In this document: positions 37,226 to 49,891 of the stretch, in pieces
Position numbering within the stretch: position 1 is the stretch's first letter
How the letters are laid out: each line of letters begins with the position of its first letter
NCBI GenBank assembly: GCA_030765055.1
Contig: CM060953.1
Location: 102,448,963-102,512,962, forward strand
Direction: 5' to 3'
From: Mantis religiosa
Lineage: Eukaryota; Arthropoda; Insecta; Mantodea; Mantidae
Length of the DNA stretch: 64,000 bases
Program-made: the position numbers and the translations under genes
The notes under the pieces: model-generated
What the model was told of the DNA's origin: nothing
The model's database searches: none
The model's input: only the letters and a program-made list of their open reading frames with translations

Positions 37226-40200
37226 GGTGACATCCCCTCGAGTGACACTGCGCGCCGTCAGCCGGCGTATGGATGACAGCCTCATCGCGGACGGTTGGGT
37301 GAGAGGGAAGCCGTGCTCGTAGACACCAGGGCGGCCGTGACCGTCAACAGACCTGACATAACAAGGGGTTTGCCCACCAGAAAGCCGAGCCGACCATACC
37401 AGCTTATGACGGCATCGGGTGACACCTTGCCTGTGGAGGAGGCCCTACTTAAGTTGACCTTGGGACGGAGTGCCGGGCGTCTGTGGGTGTTCGCCGCGAA
37501 TGTGGCTGAGGAGGTGATACTGGGATTGGATGCCCTCAGGAGCCACGAGGCGACGGTCGACGTCGGCAGGAAGCTCCTGCGGCTTAACGGAGAAGAGGTC
37601 ATACTCCAGCAACCCGAAGAGCGCCTTGAAGTCTGCAGGGTCGTCTTGAAGGAAGACGTGGTTGTCCCCGCAAGAAGCGAGGTGGTGACGGCGCGACTGG
37701 AAGGCCAACGAACAAAGAACATGATGCTGGAACAGAAGGCGCCTATGCATGGACTCTGTGTAGCCAGGACATAGTAGCCGTGCCGAAAGGAGGTGCCAGT
37801 GAAGCTGCTCAACCTGACAGACACCGATAACGACATCCAGGCCGGGACGGAGTTGGGGACATGCGAGCCCGTGGTTCAGGTAACCGCAATCGACAAGACA
37901 TAGGAGCAGGTGCCGACGCAACAGCTGGGGCCCCGGCTGGAAGGCTTGTTGGAGAGGGCGGCCGACCACCTGACCACAGAACAGCTGGAGAAACTTCGAC
38001 AACTGCTGAGGCGATACCAACGCGCCTTCGGCCAAGGCCACAGTGACTACGGCCGCATGGGTAAAGTGCTTCACCGCATCGACACCGGAGACGCCCGGCC
38101 TATTCGGCAACCACCTAGACGCTTTCCGCAGGCAAAACAAGCGGCGGTACGTGATATGCTAGATGACATGAAATCCAGGGGCCTGATTGAAGAGTCTGAC
38201 AGCCCTTGGTGTTCCCCGTAGTCCTGGTGGCGAAGAAGAACGGCGAGCTACGCTTCTGCGTGGACTACAGGGAGCTGAACGCTGTCACAGGGAAGGACTG
38301 TTTCCCCCTACCCCGGATTGACGACACCCTGGACACGCTAGCTGGTGCACAGTGGTTCTCGACCCTCAACCTGAAGTCGGGTTACTGGCAGGTGGCTCTA
38401 GACCCGAGAGACAAGGAGAAGACTGCATCCTCGACTGGCCAAGGGCTTTGGCAGTTCACGGTTATGCCTTTAGGCCTCTGCAACGCACCAGCCACATTTC
38501 AACGCCTCATGGAATCAGTAATGAGGATTGACATATGATGCATGCCTGCTATACTTGGATATCAACATCGTCGGCAAGACGTTCGAAGACCATCTCGACA
38601 ACCTGAGCAAGGTATTACAGAGACTGCAGGCAACCAACTTGAAGCTGAACGCGAAGTGGCAGTTCTTCCGCAAGGAAGTCAACTACTTGGGCCACATAGT
38701 CTCGCCAACCGAGTAGCCTCAGATCCGGAGAAAACCCAGGCTGTGAGAGATTGGCCTCGCCCAAAGGATAAACGAGAGTTGCGCAGTTTCCTGGGGCTGT
38801 GTAGTTATTACCGCCGCTTCATACCCCTCACCCACCTGACAGAGGAACACCGTCCTCATGCGTGGACGGATGACGCCGAAGGCGCCTTCTATCAGCTGAA
38901 GAAGACGCTATGCAGTGCTTCTATTTTGGGATTTCTACAACCAGGCGGCGCCTTCATTGTGGACACCGACACCAGCGACCATTGCATTGGAGGCGTCCTG
39001 TCGCAAGTTCAGGACGGCGACGAGCGGGTGATAGTCTACTACAGCAAGACGCTATCCAAGGCGGAGTACTGCGTCACCCGGCGAGAGTTACTGGCGGTAG
39101 CAAAGACCTTGGAGCACTTCCACAAATACCTGTATGGTCAGCCATCCCACCTGAGAACTGACCACTCTGCCCTAACATGGCTACTGACTTTAGAAACCTG
39201 GAAGGCCAGACAGCACGCTGGGTACAGAGGCTGCAGGAGTACGTTTTCACCGAACATCGCAGACAGAAGTGCCACGGTAACGCAGACGCTATGTCCCGAA
39301 GACCCTACCCAGAGGAGTGCGGCCAATACACAAGAGTGGAAGAGAAGGAGCGTGCCGCAGCAGTCCTAGTAGTCACGGCAGTTCCTGCGGATGGCTGGGG
39401 ATAGCACAGGCTTGAGGGAGCAGCTGGCGGACGCAGACTTGGGGCCACTCTTGAGAGAAGTGGAGGCAGAGACAAGACCGGCCTGGGAGGACATCGCACC
39501 GAGGAGCGCCACCTACAAGTCGTACTGGGCCCAATGGGACTCACAGAAGACAAAAGAGGGCGTGCTGTTCCGGGTATGGCAATCGCCTGATGGGAAGACG
39601 CAGAGGGAGCAGTTGGTACTTCCCCGAAGTAAGTTCCCGGAAGTCTTGGAGGAAGTGCACGCCGGTACTTCAGGACACCTGGGAGCAAACCGGACGATCG
39701 ACAAAATCCGACAGCACTACTACTGGCTGAGGCTCCGAGCAGATGCTGAGAGATGGTGCCGTCAATGTCACGTGTGCGCGGCGAGTCGCGGCCCCCAGAC
39801 TAAGAGCCGAGGTCGTATGCAGCAGTACAACGTCCGAGCGCCAATCGAAAGGATCGCCGTCGACATAGCTAGACCATTCACCGTGTTCGACCGAGGCAAC
39901 AAGTACCTGATGGTGGTCGTGGACTACTTTACCAAGTGGCCGGAGGTGTTTGCCATTCCGAACCAGGAGGCGAAGACAATCACGGACTGCCTTGTGGAGC
40001 AAGTGTTCAGCCGATTTGGGGTGCCGTTAGAGCTCCACAGCGACCAGGGCAACAATTTTTAATCCAACCTGATGAAGGAGGCACTAGAAAGACTTGGGGT
40101 GAACAAGACATGCACCACACCCCTACATCCACAGTCGGACGGCATGGTCGAGAGTTACATCAAGAACTTAGAACACCTGAGGAAGGTCGTGGCCAGCCAT

Positions 40201-40697
40201 CAGCGAGGCTGGGACATTAAGGTACCACTGTTCTTACTGGCCCACCGTTCAACACACGACACCACTGGGACGACGCCAGCCAGTTTAATGTTCGGCCGAG
40301 AGTTACGCCTCACCTGTGATCTGGCTTTTGGAAGTCCCCCGGACGCAAAACAGCCAGCGACCAAGTATGTGGAGAAGTTGGTGGACCATCTCCACAACAT
40401 GCACGAGATGGCTCGCCAGAACATCCAGAAGGCGAGCGACCGCATGAAGACCAGGTATGACAGGCAAGCCAACAGCCAAGGGTTCCAGCAAGGTGACCTA
40501 GTCTGGTTGTACCACCCTACCCGGACCAAGGGACGAAGCCCGAAGCTACAGTAACCATGGCAAGTACCGTACCGGATGGTAAAGAGGATTAACGACGTGG
40601 TCTACCGCATCCAGAAGGTGCTCCGAGGGAAGATGTTGGTGGTACACCTGGATCGTGTGGCCCGCTACGATATTGCTGTTCGGGACGACCAGCCTTG
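37225..40697 (+). pseudogene. Gypsy copy 1 pol (protease, RT, RNase H, integrase)
   Basis: Domains in order. Protease has 'VLVDTRAAVTVNRPDI' at about 37313, with the DTG motif changed to DTR. RT has 'GELRFCVDYRELNAV' (38240) and 'LNLKSGYWQVALDPRDKEK', but the catalytic box is broken to 'LLYLDINIVGK'. RNase H has 'FIVDTDTSDHCIGGVL' (38955). Integrase has 'HAGTSGHLGANRT' with 'CRQCHVC' (39660-39780) and 'LELHSDQG' (40030). The C-terminal part runs to 'ARYDIAVRDDQP'. Stops at 37771, 38218, 38715 and 40060 and several frameshifts. It is the closest full relative of the pol at 52595-56227, with the same gene order. Confidence 0.8.
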
Positions 40698-41189
40698 AGG
40701 AGGGAGCAGTGTCGCGGCAACAGGCATAAAAGTTTCGGCACAACTAGATAATAGACGGCGGATAATGTTTCACGAGCTTGCTTAAGCAGTTAACAATAGC
40801 GCGGCTAGTGTTTACAAAGCGGCCGGCAAATGAAGATAGCTCAGAAAAAGGACTCGCCGGCACAGATAGGATTTCATGTTTGGAAGTTTCGAGAGATATC
40901 TCGATTTACAGAGAATATTTGTTTTTTTTCTGATTTGCTCGAAATAATTCTCGAATTATGAATGAGATATATAAGCAATTGTGCCACGCCAGCAGGACAG
41001 TGTGTAAAACAGTGAGTTGAGTTGTGTAACAAGTGTTGTAAAACGAGAGTCAGCTGTGAAGTGTTGTAACGAAAGCTAATTGTGATGTAATGTTGTTATG
41101 TGAGAATTGAACAGTGTAGTCCCAAGGAAATAAAGAACATTTAGAACTTCGGCAATTTGGACTTTTAATTCTACGAACCCACAGTCACA

Positions 41190-41408
<219 letters not shown>

Positions 41409-41932
41409 ATGAAAACTATTAGCATGACTTATCTCCTATTTTGAAACATTATAACTGAATGAAAACACTAATGTGGTATAAATTACTTTGCTTGTGGAAC
41501 TAGCAGTAACAGCCACAACCCCATCAAGTTTCTGCCATTTCATTTAGCTGTATTACCTTGTAGGTGTAACACTAGCATATGCTCAATTTTTTCCTGCCTA
41601 TATTGAATCTTCTGCTAGATGCCAGCATAGACTGCAGCTGGTTTGCAGGTTTTTCACGGCCCTTCTGACATGATAAGGCAAGTGGGAAGCATAAGCAAAG
41701 GGTTAAATTGCAAATAGAAATTTTTTCACACCGACGTTGGTTCCAAACTCATAACATTAAAAAAGGTATGTTAAAGTATTGGATATCTAAAATACCAGAC
41801 ACAGTAATTTACTATACATAATGACACAAACAAGACATTCATTAAATTAATGAAGAAAGGCATATGAATATAACTATATATAAATATCAAAATTAACAAA
41901 GAAACTTGTGAAAATAACATTAAAATTTGTAC
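41409..41932. other. No feature seen
   Basis: AT-rich sequence between the microsatellite and the next LTR, without recognisable motifs. Confidence 0.5.
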
Positions 41933-42298
41933 TGTCACCATGTGGCACTGTTGTGCTGCTGGGGCGAGAGCCGGGCGCGTGAGCAGGAGAGAAAGAGACA
42001 GAGAAGTTCCGGAACATTTTGCCATTTGTTGTTGTCGCGGAAGTTCTCGGAAGGTCTGCAGCTTTCTAGAAACAATGGCTGGGGAGGTTGAAATACCCTG
42101 CAAGGCGTTAGCGGGGCAGTTCTTTGTTATTGTGACAGTTGACGACTGAAGTGTACCGCAGCGACTTCTTTCTTTGTTTTCGTGAAGTAAAACACGGAGT
42201 CAGACTTGAAGGTTGTCAATTTCACGTCATTTTACTGCAGCAAAGGTTCTAAATTTCTGCAAGCCAGATTTCCGAACGTATGTAAACCACGCTAGTCA
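41933..42298 (+). mobile_element. Probable 5' LTR of Gypsy copy 2
   Basis: Starts TGTCACCATGTGG and ends 'ctagtca', followed by 'attggtttcaacagcggg', a possible primer-binding site, and then gag coding. GC-richer than its left flank. It is not closely similar to the other LTRs, and no 3' partner exists, so the boundaries are inferred. Confidence 0.5.
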
Positions 42299-42319
42299 TA
42301 ATTGGTTTCAACAGCGGGA

Positions 42320-43735
42320 TAACGACGATGGACGCTGGGTTGGCGAAGATCTTAGAAGAGCTGAAAGAAATGAAGACAGTAAACGACAACCTCGTTGCGA
42401 CGATGACCGAAATGAAGGCTGAATGAAAGGAAATGAAAACAGCAAATAACCTGGCCGCGAAGATGGAAGAAATGAAGACAGCAAACGATGACCGAAATGA
42501 AGGCTGCGAAAGAGGCCTTCGCCGCCAAATTTGAAGAGCAGTTGGCCGGCGTGAGGAATGACGTCACGGAGCCGCGCAAGCGGATGGGTCAAGTGGACGA
42601 GCACGAAGACCCGGCGAACCGTGTTAAGAACTTAGAGGGAAAGACCGACAGCAGCACCAAGTCTTTGCACACCATTGCGGAGCATATCATCGGCAGACAG
42701 AAAGAACTGAAAGCCGACACGCCGGTACGCGACACATCTCCGCGCGTCAAACCACCGAAATACGATGGCACGTCAACTTTTGAAGTCTTCCACCGCCAAT
42801 TCGACACTGTGGCTAAGCACAAGAGGTCGCTAGAGGAAGAGGCCACACAACTAATAGCCAGCCTCCAGGAACGGACCGCAGAGGTGCTGAACGCCATCCA
42901 GACTGCGGGGGCGCCTAAGCACATCTGAGGGGACCTGCAAAACCGGTTCGGAAACCGCCACTTGACCGCAGCCTATCGCAGCCAACTGAAATCCAGGACG
43001 CAACAGCCAGGGGAGATGCTGGAGTTCCCCTGGCCGTCGAACAGCTGACCAACAAAGCCTTGGTCGACCTCCCACCCGAATTCGTATCCGAGAAGCTGCC
43101 TACTCCTTCGTCGACAGGGTAAGTGATGCTGAGATACGTCAGCGCCTAATGCTCGGAGACTACAAGATCATCCACGAGGCACTAACGGCCGCATTAAGGA
43201 TGGAAGCAGCCAAAGTAACGGCTACCCCGACCTCAAAGACAAGGAGTATCCATACGATGGACACCGAAGACCAGTCCAGGATGCCGACGAAGATCAAGTG
43301 GATAGCCCGCCTTGGTAGCGTGGTGGTAGCATGTCTGCCTCACGTTCAAGAGGTCCCGAGTTCGAATCTCGGTCAGGGTGAGTTACATGGATAAGGTTTT
43401 TCTAGGGTTTTCCCTTATCCTGAAAGACGCATGTCAGGTAACTCTAAGTTCTATGGACCCTAGTCTCATTTGAGCATCATTTCACTCATTCCATTCATCG
43501 TCCGATATGACCTAACGTTGGAGGACGTAAATTACAAAAAAAAAAAAAAAGATCAAGTGGCGTGTGTTGAGGGTGTGGCCAGCTGGGACACCACATGCAG
43601 CCGGAAAAAACGAGTAAGGGCCGGAGTGGTGAGGGCCATGTAAGCGCCGTCGCCACCATCCCCTTAAGTGACACTGCGCGCCGTCAGCCGACGTACAGAT
43701 GACCGCCTCATCACGGACGGTTAGGTGAATGGGAG
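42320..43735 (+). pseudogene. Gypsy copy 2 gag remnant, with SINE B inside
   Basis: Charged coiled-coil start (42330-42530), 'GVRNDVTEPRKRMGQVDEH', and the capsid block 'FEVFHRQFDTVAKHKRSLE' (42778-42835). Then 'EEATQLIASLQERTAEVLN', and near 43570 'GVWPAGTP' in place of a zinc knuckle. It aligns along its length with the gag at 51344-52670. Stops at 42926 and others. SINE B with TSD 'agatcaagtgg' splits it at 43302-43549. Confidence 0.7.
43290..43560 (+). mobile_element. SINE family B, complete, in Gypsy copy 2 gag
   Basis: TSD 'agatcaagtgg' at 43291-43301 and 43550-43560. The body has a tRNA-like head: A box region 'tagcgtggtggtagc', B box 'gagttcgaatctcgg' near 43350. The middle includes 'ggataaggtttttct' and 'catttgagcatcattt'. 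It ends 'aacgttggaggacgtaaa' plus a poly-A of about 15. Poly-A and long TSD indicate LINE-driven insertion. Confidence 0.9.
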
Positions 43736-46588
43736 GCTGTGCCGCGTGCTTGTGGACACCGGGACAGCCGTGACCGTCATCAGACTGACAGTCAGGGGTT
43801 TGCCGTAGAGAAAACCGAGCCGACCATACCCGCTAGTGACAGCATCGGGCGACACCTTGCCTGTAGAGAGGGAGGCCATCCTGCAGTTGACCTTGGGGCT
43901 GAGTGCCCTGTGTCTGTCGGTGTTCGTCGCGAAAGTGGCAGAGGTGATACTGGGGCTGGCTGACCTCAGGAGCCACAAGGTGACGGTCGACTTTGGCAGG
44001 AAGATTCCGCGGCTCAATGGAGAATAGGTGATGCTCCGGCACCCCGAAGAACGCCTTAGAATCTGCCAGGTCATCCTGAGTGAAGATGCGGTTGTCCCCA
44101 CCAGAAGCGAGGTGGTGGTGACGGCGCGACTGGAAGGCCAGCGGACGAAGAACCTGATACTGGACCGGAAGACAACTGTGCACGGACTCTATACAGCCAG
44201 CACATAGATGCCGTGCCCAGAGAACGTGACGGTGAGGCTGCTCAACCCTTCAGACACCGATCACGACATCCATGCCGGGACACAGTTGGGGAAGTGCAAG
44301 CCCGCTGTCGACAAACCCCAGGAGCCAGTGCCGACGCAAAACCCGAGGCCCCGGCTGGAAAGCTTACTAAAGAGGGCGGCCGACCACTTGACCGCCGAGC
44401 TGCTGGAGGTTTGTCAACTGCTGAGACGATACCAGCGCGTCTACAGCCAAGGTAACGACTAGGGCCACACGGACCGAGTCCTCCGTCACATCGACACCAG
44501 AGACGCACGGCCTATTCGGCAACCACCCAGACGAGTTCCACTGGCAAAGCAAGTGGGACATGCTGGAGGACATGAGATCCAGGGGAGTGATCGAAGAGTC
44601 TAGCAGGCCTTGGTGTTCCCCTGTAGTCCTGATGAAGAACGGCGAGCTACGCTTCTGCGTGGACTACAGGAAGGACTGCTTCCCTTTACCCCGGATTAAC
44701 GACACGCTGGACACGCTTGCTGGTACGCAGTGGTTCTGGACCCTGGACCTGAAGTCAGGTTACTGGCAGGTGGCTGTAAACCCGAGAGACAAGGAGAAGA
44801 CCGCATTCTCGACAGACCAAGGGATTTGGCAGTTCACAGTTATGCACTTCGGTCTCTACAATGCACCAGTTACCTTCCAACGCCTCGTGGAGTCAGTAAT
44901 GAGAGGATTGAGTTACGACGCCTGCTTGTTATACCTAGACATCGTCCTTAGCAAGACGTTCGAAGACCATCTCGACAACCTGAGCATGGTGCTACAGAGA
45001 CTGTAGGCGACCAACCTGAAGCTGAACGCCAAGAAGTACCAGCTCTTACGCAAGGATGTGAACTACTTGGGCCACATAATCTCACTAACCGGAGTGGCCA
45101 CATACCGGAGAAGACACACGCTGTGAGAGGCTGGCCTCGCCCGAAGGTTAAGCGAGAATTGTGCAGTTTCCTGGATCTGTGCAGTTATAACCGCCACTTC
45201 CTAAAGGGTTTCTCCAACATCGCCAAGCCACTCACTCGCCTGACAGAAGAACACTGGCCCTATGAATTGACGGAGGATGCCGAAGGCGCTTTCCAGCAGC
45301 AGAACACAACTTGCAGTGCTCCTATTTTGGGATTCCCACAACCAGACGGCGCCTTCATTATGGACACTCACGCCAGCGACCATTGCATTGGAGGCGTCCT
45401 ATCTCAAGTCCAGGACAGCTACGAGAGAGTTATAGCCTACTACAGCAAGACGCTGTCCAAGGCAGAGAACTACTGCGTCAGCCGGCGAGAGCTTTTGGCG
45501 GTAGTGAAGACCTTAGAGCATTTCCACAAGTACCTGTACTGTCAGCCATTCCACCTGAGGGCTGTCCACTTCGCCCTAAATTGGCTACTTAGCTTTAGAA
45601 ACCTGAAGGGCCAGACAAGCCGTTGGGTCCAGAGGCTGCAAGACTTCGCCTCCGAACATCGTAAGGGAAGAGCCACGCCAACGCAGACACCATGTGCCGA
45701 AGACCCTGCCCAGAAGAGTGCGGCCAATGCACAACAGTGGAGGAGCGTGCCGCAGCTGTCAGCGTGGTCACGGCAGTGCCTGCGGACGGATGGGATAACG
45801 TAGGCCTTAGGAGGGAGCAGCTGGCGGACGTAGACTTGGGGCCACTCTTGAAAGAAGTAGAGGCATGGACCAGACCGACCTAGCAGGACACCGCACCCAG
45901 AATCGCTGCATAAAAGTCCTACTGGGCCGAATGGGCCTCACTGAAAGCGAAAGAGGGTGTGCTGTTCCGGGTATGAAAATCACCCGATGGGAAGACGCAA
46001 ACAGTTCGTACTTCCCCGGAGCAAGATCACGGAACTCTTGGAAGAAGGGCACGAAACTATTCAGGGCACCTGACAGTAAATAGAACGATCGACAAACTCC
46101 GACAGCGTTACTACTGGCTGAGGCTCCGAGCAGACGCTAGAGATGGTGCCGTCAATGTCACGTCTGCGCGGCAAGTCGCGGCCCCCAGACTAGGAGCCGG
46201 GGTCGCATGCAGCAGTACAATGTCGGAGCGCCTTTCAAACGCATTGTTGTCAACATAGCTGGACATTCTCAGTGTCCAACCGAGGCATCAAGTACCTGAT
46301 GGTGGCCGTGGACTACTTCAACAAGTGGCCGGAGGTGTATGCCATCTGGAACCAGAACCCGCCTCGGTAGCGTAGATTGTAGCATGTCTGCCTCACGTTC
46401 AAGAGGTCCCGAGTTGGAATCTTGGTCAGGGTGAGTTACCTGGATAAGGTTTTTTCCGGGACTTTCCCTTGTCCTTCAAGACGAATGTCGGGTAACTCTA
46501 AGCTCCATGGTCCCTGGGCTCATTTGAGCATCATTTCACCCAATTCATTCACCGTCCGATATGACTTAACGTTGGAGGACCTAAATCA

Positions 46589-46627
<39 letters not shown>

Positions 46628-46735
46628 GAACCAGGAGGCGAAGACAATTACCGACTGCCTCGTGGAGCAACTGCTCTGTTGTTTTCGGGGTGCCATTAGA
46701 GGTCCACAGCGACCAGGGCACCAATTTTGAGTCTT
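43736..46735 (+). pseudogene. Gypsy copy 2 pol, decayed and 3'-truncated
   Basis: Protease has 'RVLVDTGTAVTVIRL' at about 43747, keeping DTG. RT has 'GELRFCVDYRKDCFPLPRI' (44640; the 'LNAVT' segment is deleted) and 'LDLKSGYWQVAVNPRDKEK', with a broken catalytic box 'LLYLDIVLSK' (44925). RNase H has 'FIMDTHASDHCIGGVL' (Asp retained, 45355). The integrase zinc region (about 46040-46190) and 'VDYFNKWPEV' (46309) come next. It ends in 'HSDQGTNF'-like sequence at about 46730, where unrelated LINE sequence begins. The integrase C-terminus and 3' LTR are missing. Many frameshifts. Confidence 0.75.
46349..46634 (+). mobile_element. SINE family B, complete, in Gypsy copy 2 integrase
   Basis: 'gaaccag' lies at 46349-46355 and 46628-46634. 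The body 46356-46627 matches the SINE at 43302-43549 along its length and carries a longer poly-A (about 34). B box 'gagttggaatcttgg' has two changes. It is the second independent insertion of this family in the same Gypsy copy. Confidence 0.85.
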
Positions 46736-46960
46736 CAGAACAATATAGGATTGAGGCAAGGCTGTAAGTTGAGCCCCATACTGTTTATCTGTTTATAGAT
46801 ATTTTGGATGCAATTAGAACGGAAAATAGGCCTGTGACAATAACAGGGAAATACCTGATTTGTTATTTACAGATGATTTAGTAGCAGGAACTATTTCCAA
46901 GGTGGGAATAGATAGAGCAACTGAAGCAAGGAATGGAGCCTTAGATTTAATGTAAACATT
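46735..46960 (+). pseudogene. LINE RT fragment
   Basis: Reads 'NIGLRQGCKLSPILF' then, in another frame, 'DLLFTDDLVAGTISKVGID'. These are RT motif B and the catalytic FADD box (here FTDD). It is joined directly to the truncated Gypsy copy 2. Both ends are ragged. Confidence 0.55.
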
Positions 46961-47430
46961 AACAATTATAACTATTATTATTATAATTATTAACTATTAT
47001 AATTGTGCAGCCATTCTCTTCAAAATTTCGGCTGGTTTCATGCCATTGCGAGCAAAGAACTTAATGATGATGCCTGCGCAGTAGAAGCATATACTTGTTG
47101 CTCAGATTTTATGAGCAGAACTAACAAATGGATCTGCAGTGGCAGATCCTGCTCATCCCTACTCCTGATATGCCCACCATAACCATGTTGACATTGTAGT
47201 GCTATCCGTTCAAAAGTAAGCACTCAGAACAATATATTTCATTCACCCTCATAATGAAAAATGTTTGGCATTTGACATGCTGCTGAACAGTTGACATATG
47301 CTCTAATACAATGTGGCAGTACTACAAAAACATAATTTGTAGCAGAAACTTCACTTATCTTAAAAGAAACTGATGTAAATTTTCTTATTAAATAAAATTT
47401 TTATTAATTTTTTATTAATTAATAAATTTT
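46961..47430. other. No feature seen
   Basis: AT-rich. A short (TTA/ATT) tract at 46965-47005 is the only structure. Confidence 0.5.
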
Positions 47431-48250
47431 TTATTTATGTGAAAAAAGAGGAATTTAATAAAGAATATAAACATATCATTAATACTGCTTTAATCACTGG
47501 TTTTAATAAAGACTTTATACACAAAATGATTGAAAAATTTAGATATAAAAAAAACTGTTAATGATATTTCCTCCCTTAGAAACATAAAAGACGATTATAA
47601 TTTTAAAAAATTTACTTACCAACCTTGGGTTAATAATAAACATTTGCAAAATTTTTTAAAGAATTTGGTATAACTTTAGTTCCTCAAAATATAGTATTTA
47701 AAAATTTACATTTCTCTAAAAAAGATAAAATTGCTAATAATAAAAAATCTGGCATTTATCAATTTAATTGTTTTGATTGTGATCAGGTTTATATTGGAAG
47801 ACTAAACATAATTTGGAAACCAGAACGAAAGAACGTTTTCATAACATTAAGTATACACAGACTGATAAATCGGCTGTAGCAGATCATTTTTGGTCATTTA
47901 ACCATAAAACAAATCCACAAATTAAATTATTAGAACAATTAAATGGTCTGATAGATTTAATGGTTTGGGAAAAAATATTTATTTTAAAAAATAAAAATCG
48001 TGTAGTGAATTTTGAAATACCAAATACCCACAATGAATTCTGTTTTTAACTTTATTTCATTTTCAGATCTTGGTAGTACTGGCAGAAACATAGTGACCTC
48101 TAGTGATCATAATGTTGACAACAAGATTGTTTTCAACTGAAGATGTGGATAAATATTCACAAAATTGTTATCTCAATTAATAAAAAAATTTACAGCATTT
48201 TCTTCTAAGATGAGTGAAGTTTCTGTTACAAATATTTAAATATTTATATG
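47430..48250 (+). pseudogene. PLE family 5: RT tail, GIY-YIG, 3' end
   Basis: The RT end 'EFNKEYKHIINTALITGFN' is followed by 'KIYLPTLG', then 'KSGIYQFNCFDCDQVYIGR' (about 47745-47800, GIY and YIG strands with CxxC). The C-terminal part 'HFWSFNHKTNPQIKLLEQL' and 'IFILKNKNRVVNFEIPN' lies in one frame (47813-48047). The 3' repeat holds a decayed hammerhead at 48137-48170, then 'cttcactgtaactagcttc', shared with 63445-63470. Frameshifts occur between RT and nuclease. Confidence 0.75.
48137..48170 (+). ncRNA. Degenerate hammerhead motif, PLE family 5
   Basis: CUGAAGA intact, stem II GUGGAU/AUUCAC paired around AAAU, but the GAAA box reads AAAA and stem III is mispaired. Inactive version of the motif at 63273-63306 and 63336-63369. 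Confidence 0.4.
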
Positions 48251-48536
48251 TGTGTAGTAGTTGTTGCTTCACTGTAACTAGCTTCATTTTTCATGTAAAT
48301 GTGGCAACACTGTTCTGACTTCTTCACTTCGAATGAGCTATCAAGAGTTTCTGGTTGTTTAAATGAAACTGTAGACTGGTTGGAAAATCTATTTGCAGTC
48401 AGTTTTTAACACTCCCTCACTTGCATTTGAGGCGCTTAGGGCCCAAAGCACATCACTGATTTTGAGATTTTAGTGTGTATGCATGCTCCTGACATTTGTC
48501 AACTTTGTGGTCAAACAGCTGTAGCTGTGCTTTAAA

Positions 48537-49891
48537 CCCTCTTTGATTTATTTATTTATTATCCAATTTTTTGATTCCTATTTTACCCCAAAGGTATATT
48601 AGGAATATAATTTACAAATTTATGAATACAATACAATTTACAAAAACATAACAAATTCAATATCAAGCTGACAAACAGTAAAACATCAAGATGAATCATT
48701 TAGCTTAAAAAATATTTTGTTTAAGAAAGCCATGAAAGTTTTGTAATTCATCAGAATATGTGTAAGTGGTTTTGAGAAAGTGTAACCTAAGGATTGAAGC
48801 AATAATTAAAGTCTGCATCTTTCAAAACAGAAAAACGGGCAATCAAATAAAATGTGAGGGTCATCTTGAAGATGATTTCTACAAATACAATCAGATGTGG
48901 ATTCGATTTTGAATCGAAATAAGTAAGCTGAAAATCTGCCATGTCCAGTTAAGAATTGAGTGAGAACATAGTTAGGATTAACGAATTTACATTTATGTCT
49001 GTCAGAAACTGTTGAGAAATATAATTCCTTAGTCAAAGCACCACAATCACTTTTTAACCAGTATTCATTCCAGTCGTCGATGATAAATCTCCTTTAATGT
49101 TTGCCTCACATAAGAAACGGGGCATAGAGTGTATGTCTCTGGAAGATCTGAAGTTGCAGCTCTCTTTGCAAGCTCATCTGCACGTTCATTTCCGGCAATC
49201 CCTACGTGTCCTTTGACCCATTTAATATACAGATGAGAACTACATAATAATTGAATTATTTCAGCTGCAATAGAACTGCTGTTATTCATACCTTTCAAAG
49301 CTGCAATTGCTGCTTGTGAGTCACTGTAAAGGCGAGCGGTACATTGTAAGTTGTTGCACCATTTCACTGCTTTACGGATTGCTAATAATTCAGCTTAAAA
49401 AACTGAACACTCCTTGGCAAGTCTGAACATGGAAGAATGGCATTCTTTGGAGCGAGAGAATACCACAAACGCACATCCTACTTTAGCATTTTTACTAAAC
49501 CCTTCAGCTATCTGAGAGCCATCTGTGTAAATGGAGTACTGGTGATATTCTGCTGCACAATCTTCAAGGAGACTAGAGACACCGGTGGCTGGATGAGAAG
49601 CTTGTTTAACTGGTTGTTCAAGTTGCAGTTGTGAAATATGTTGTGGCAAGGCTCAGCCATTTCTAATGTTGTTGATATTTGCCTTATATACACCAGTAAG
49701 AAAGATGGGTTTAATATTAGCAATAATGAGCGCTGCTGGAGTGGAGATGGTGCTGTATCCTTGGATGATTCTTAAGATGTATCCATGCTATATCTGTAAT
49801 AATTTAGTTTGAGCCCATCTCTTCTGAAAAATACTTTGCAATGCTTCTGCACAATAGAGAACCATAGGTTCAACCGCCCCTCTTTGATTTA
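48537..49891 (-). mobile_element. 5'-truncated LINE with RNase H, 14-bp TSD
   Basis: 'ccctctttgattta' at 48537-48550 and 49878-49891 bounds a minus-strand insert. The post-RT reading 'EPMVLYCAEALQSIFQKRW' opens near 49870. RNase H has 'YTDGSQIAEGF' (about 49545), 'AELLAI' (after a stop, about 49395) and 'LYSDSQAAIAAL' (49325). It ends with 'WVKGHVGIAGNERADELAK' (49220-49165), which carries the four acidic and one His residues of the fold. The tail block 'FLTGHGRFSAYLFRF' with 'DCICRNHLQDDPHILFDCP' follows (48960-48830). The 3' end is a TAAA-type repeat. This is an I/R1-like LINE. One or two stops only, so fairly young. Confidence 0.8.

Larger units (their letters stand above)
35980..41189 (+). 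mobile_element. Gypsy element copy 1, decayed, with unequal LTRs
   Basis: The 5' LTR is 35980-36375 (396 bp). A primer-binding-like 'tggtgtgaggagtgag' follows. Gag remnants lie at about 36385-37225 and pol at about 37225-40697. A purine-rich 'gaggagggagcag' precedes the 3' LTR, 40710-41189 (480 bp). The LTRs share both ends, but the 5' one lacks about 75 bp near its start and they are strongly diverged. Flanks (atat, gcaa) do not match. Either an old copy or a recombinant of two insertions. Confidence 0.75.

Noticed and set aside
37282..38140. Long minus-strand ORFs across Gypsy pol (also 39305-39688, 52585-53239, 55447-56176)
   Set aside because: Shadows of the plus-strand GC-rich pol codons; no domain content.
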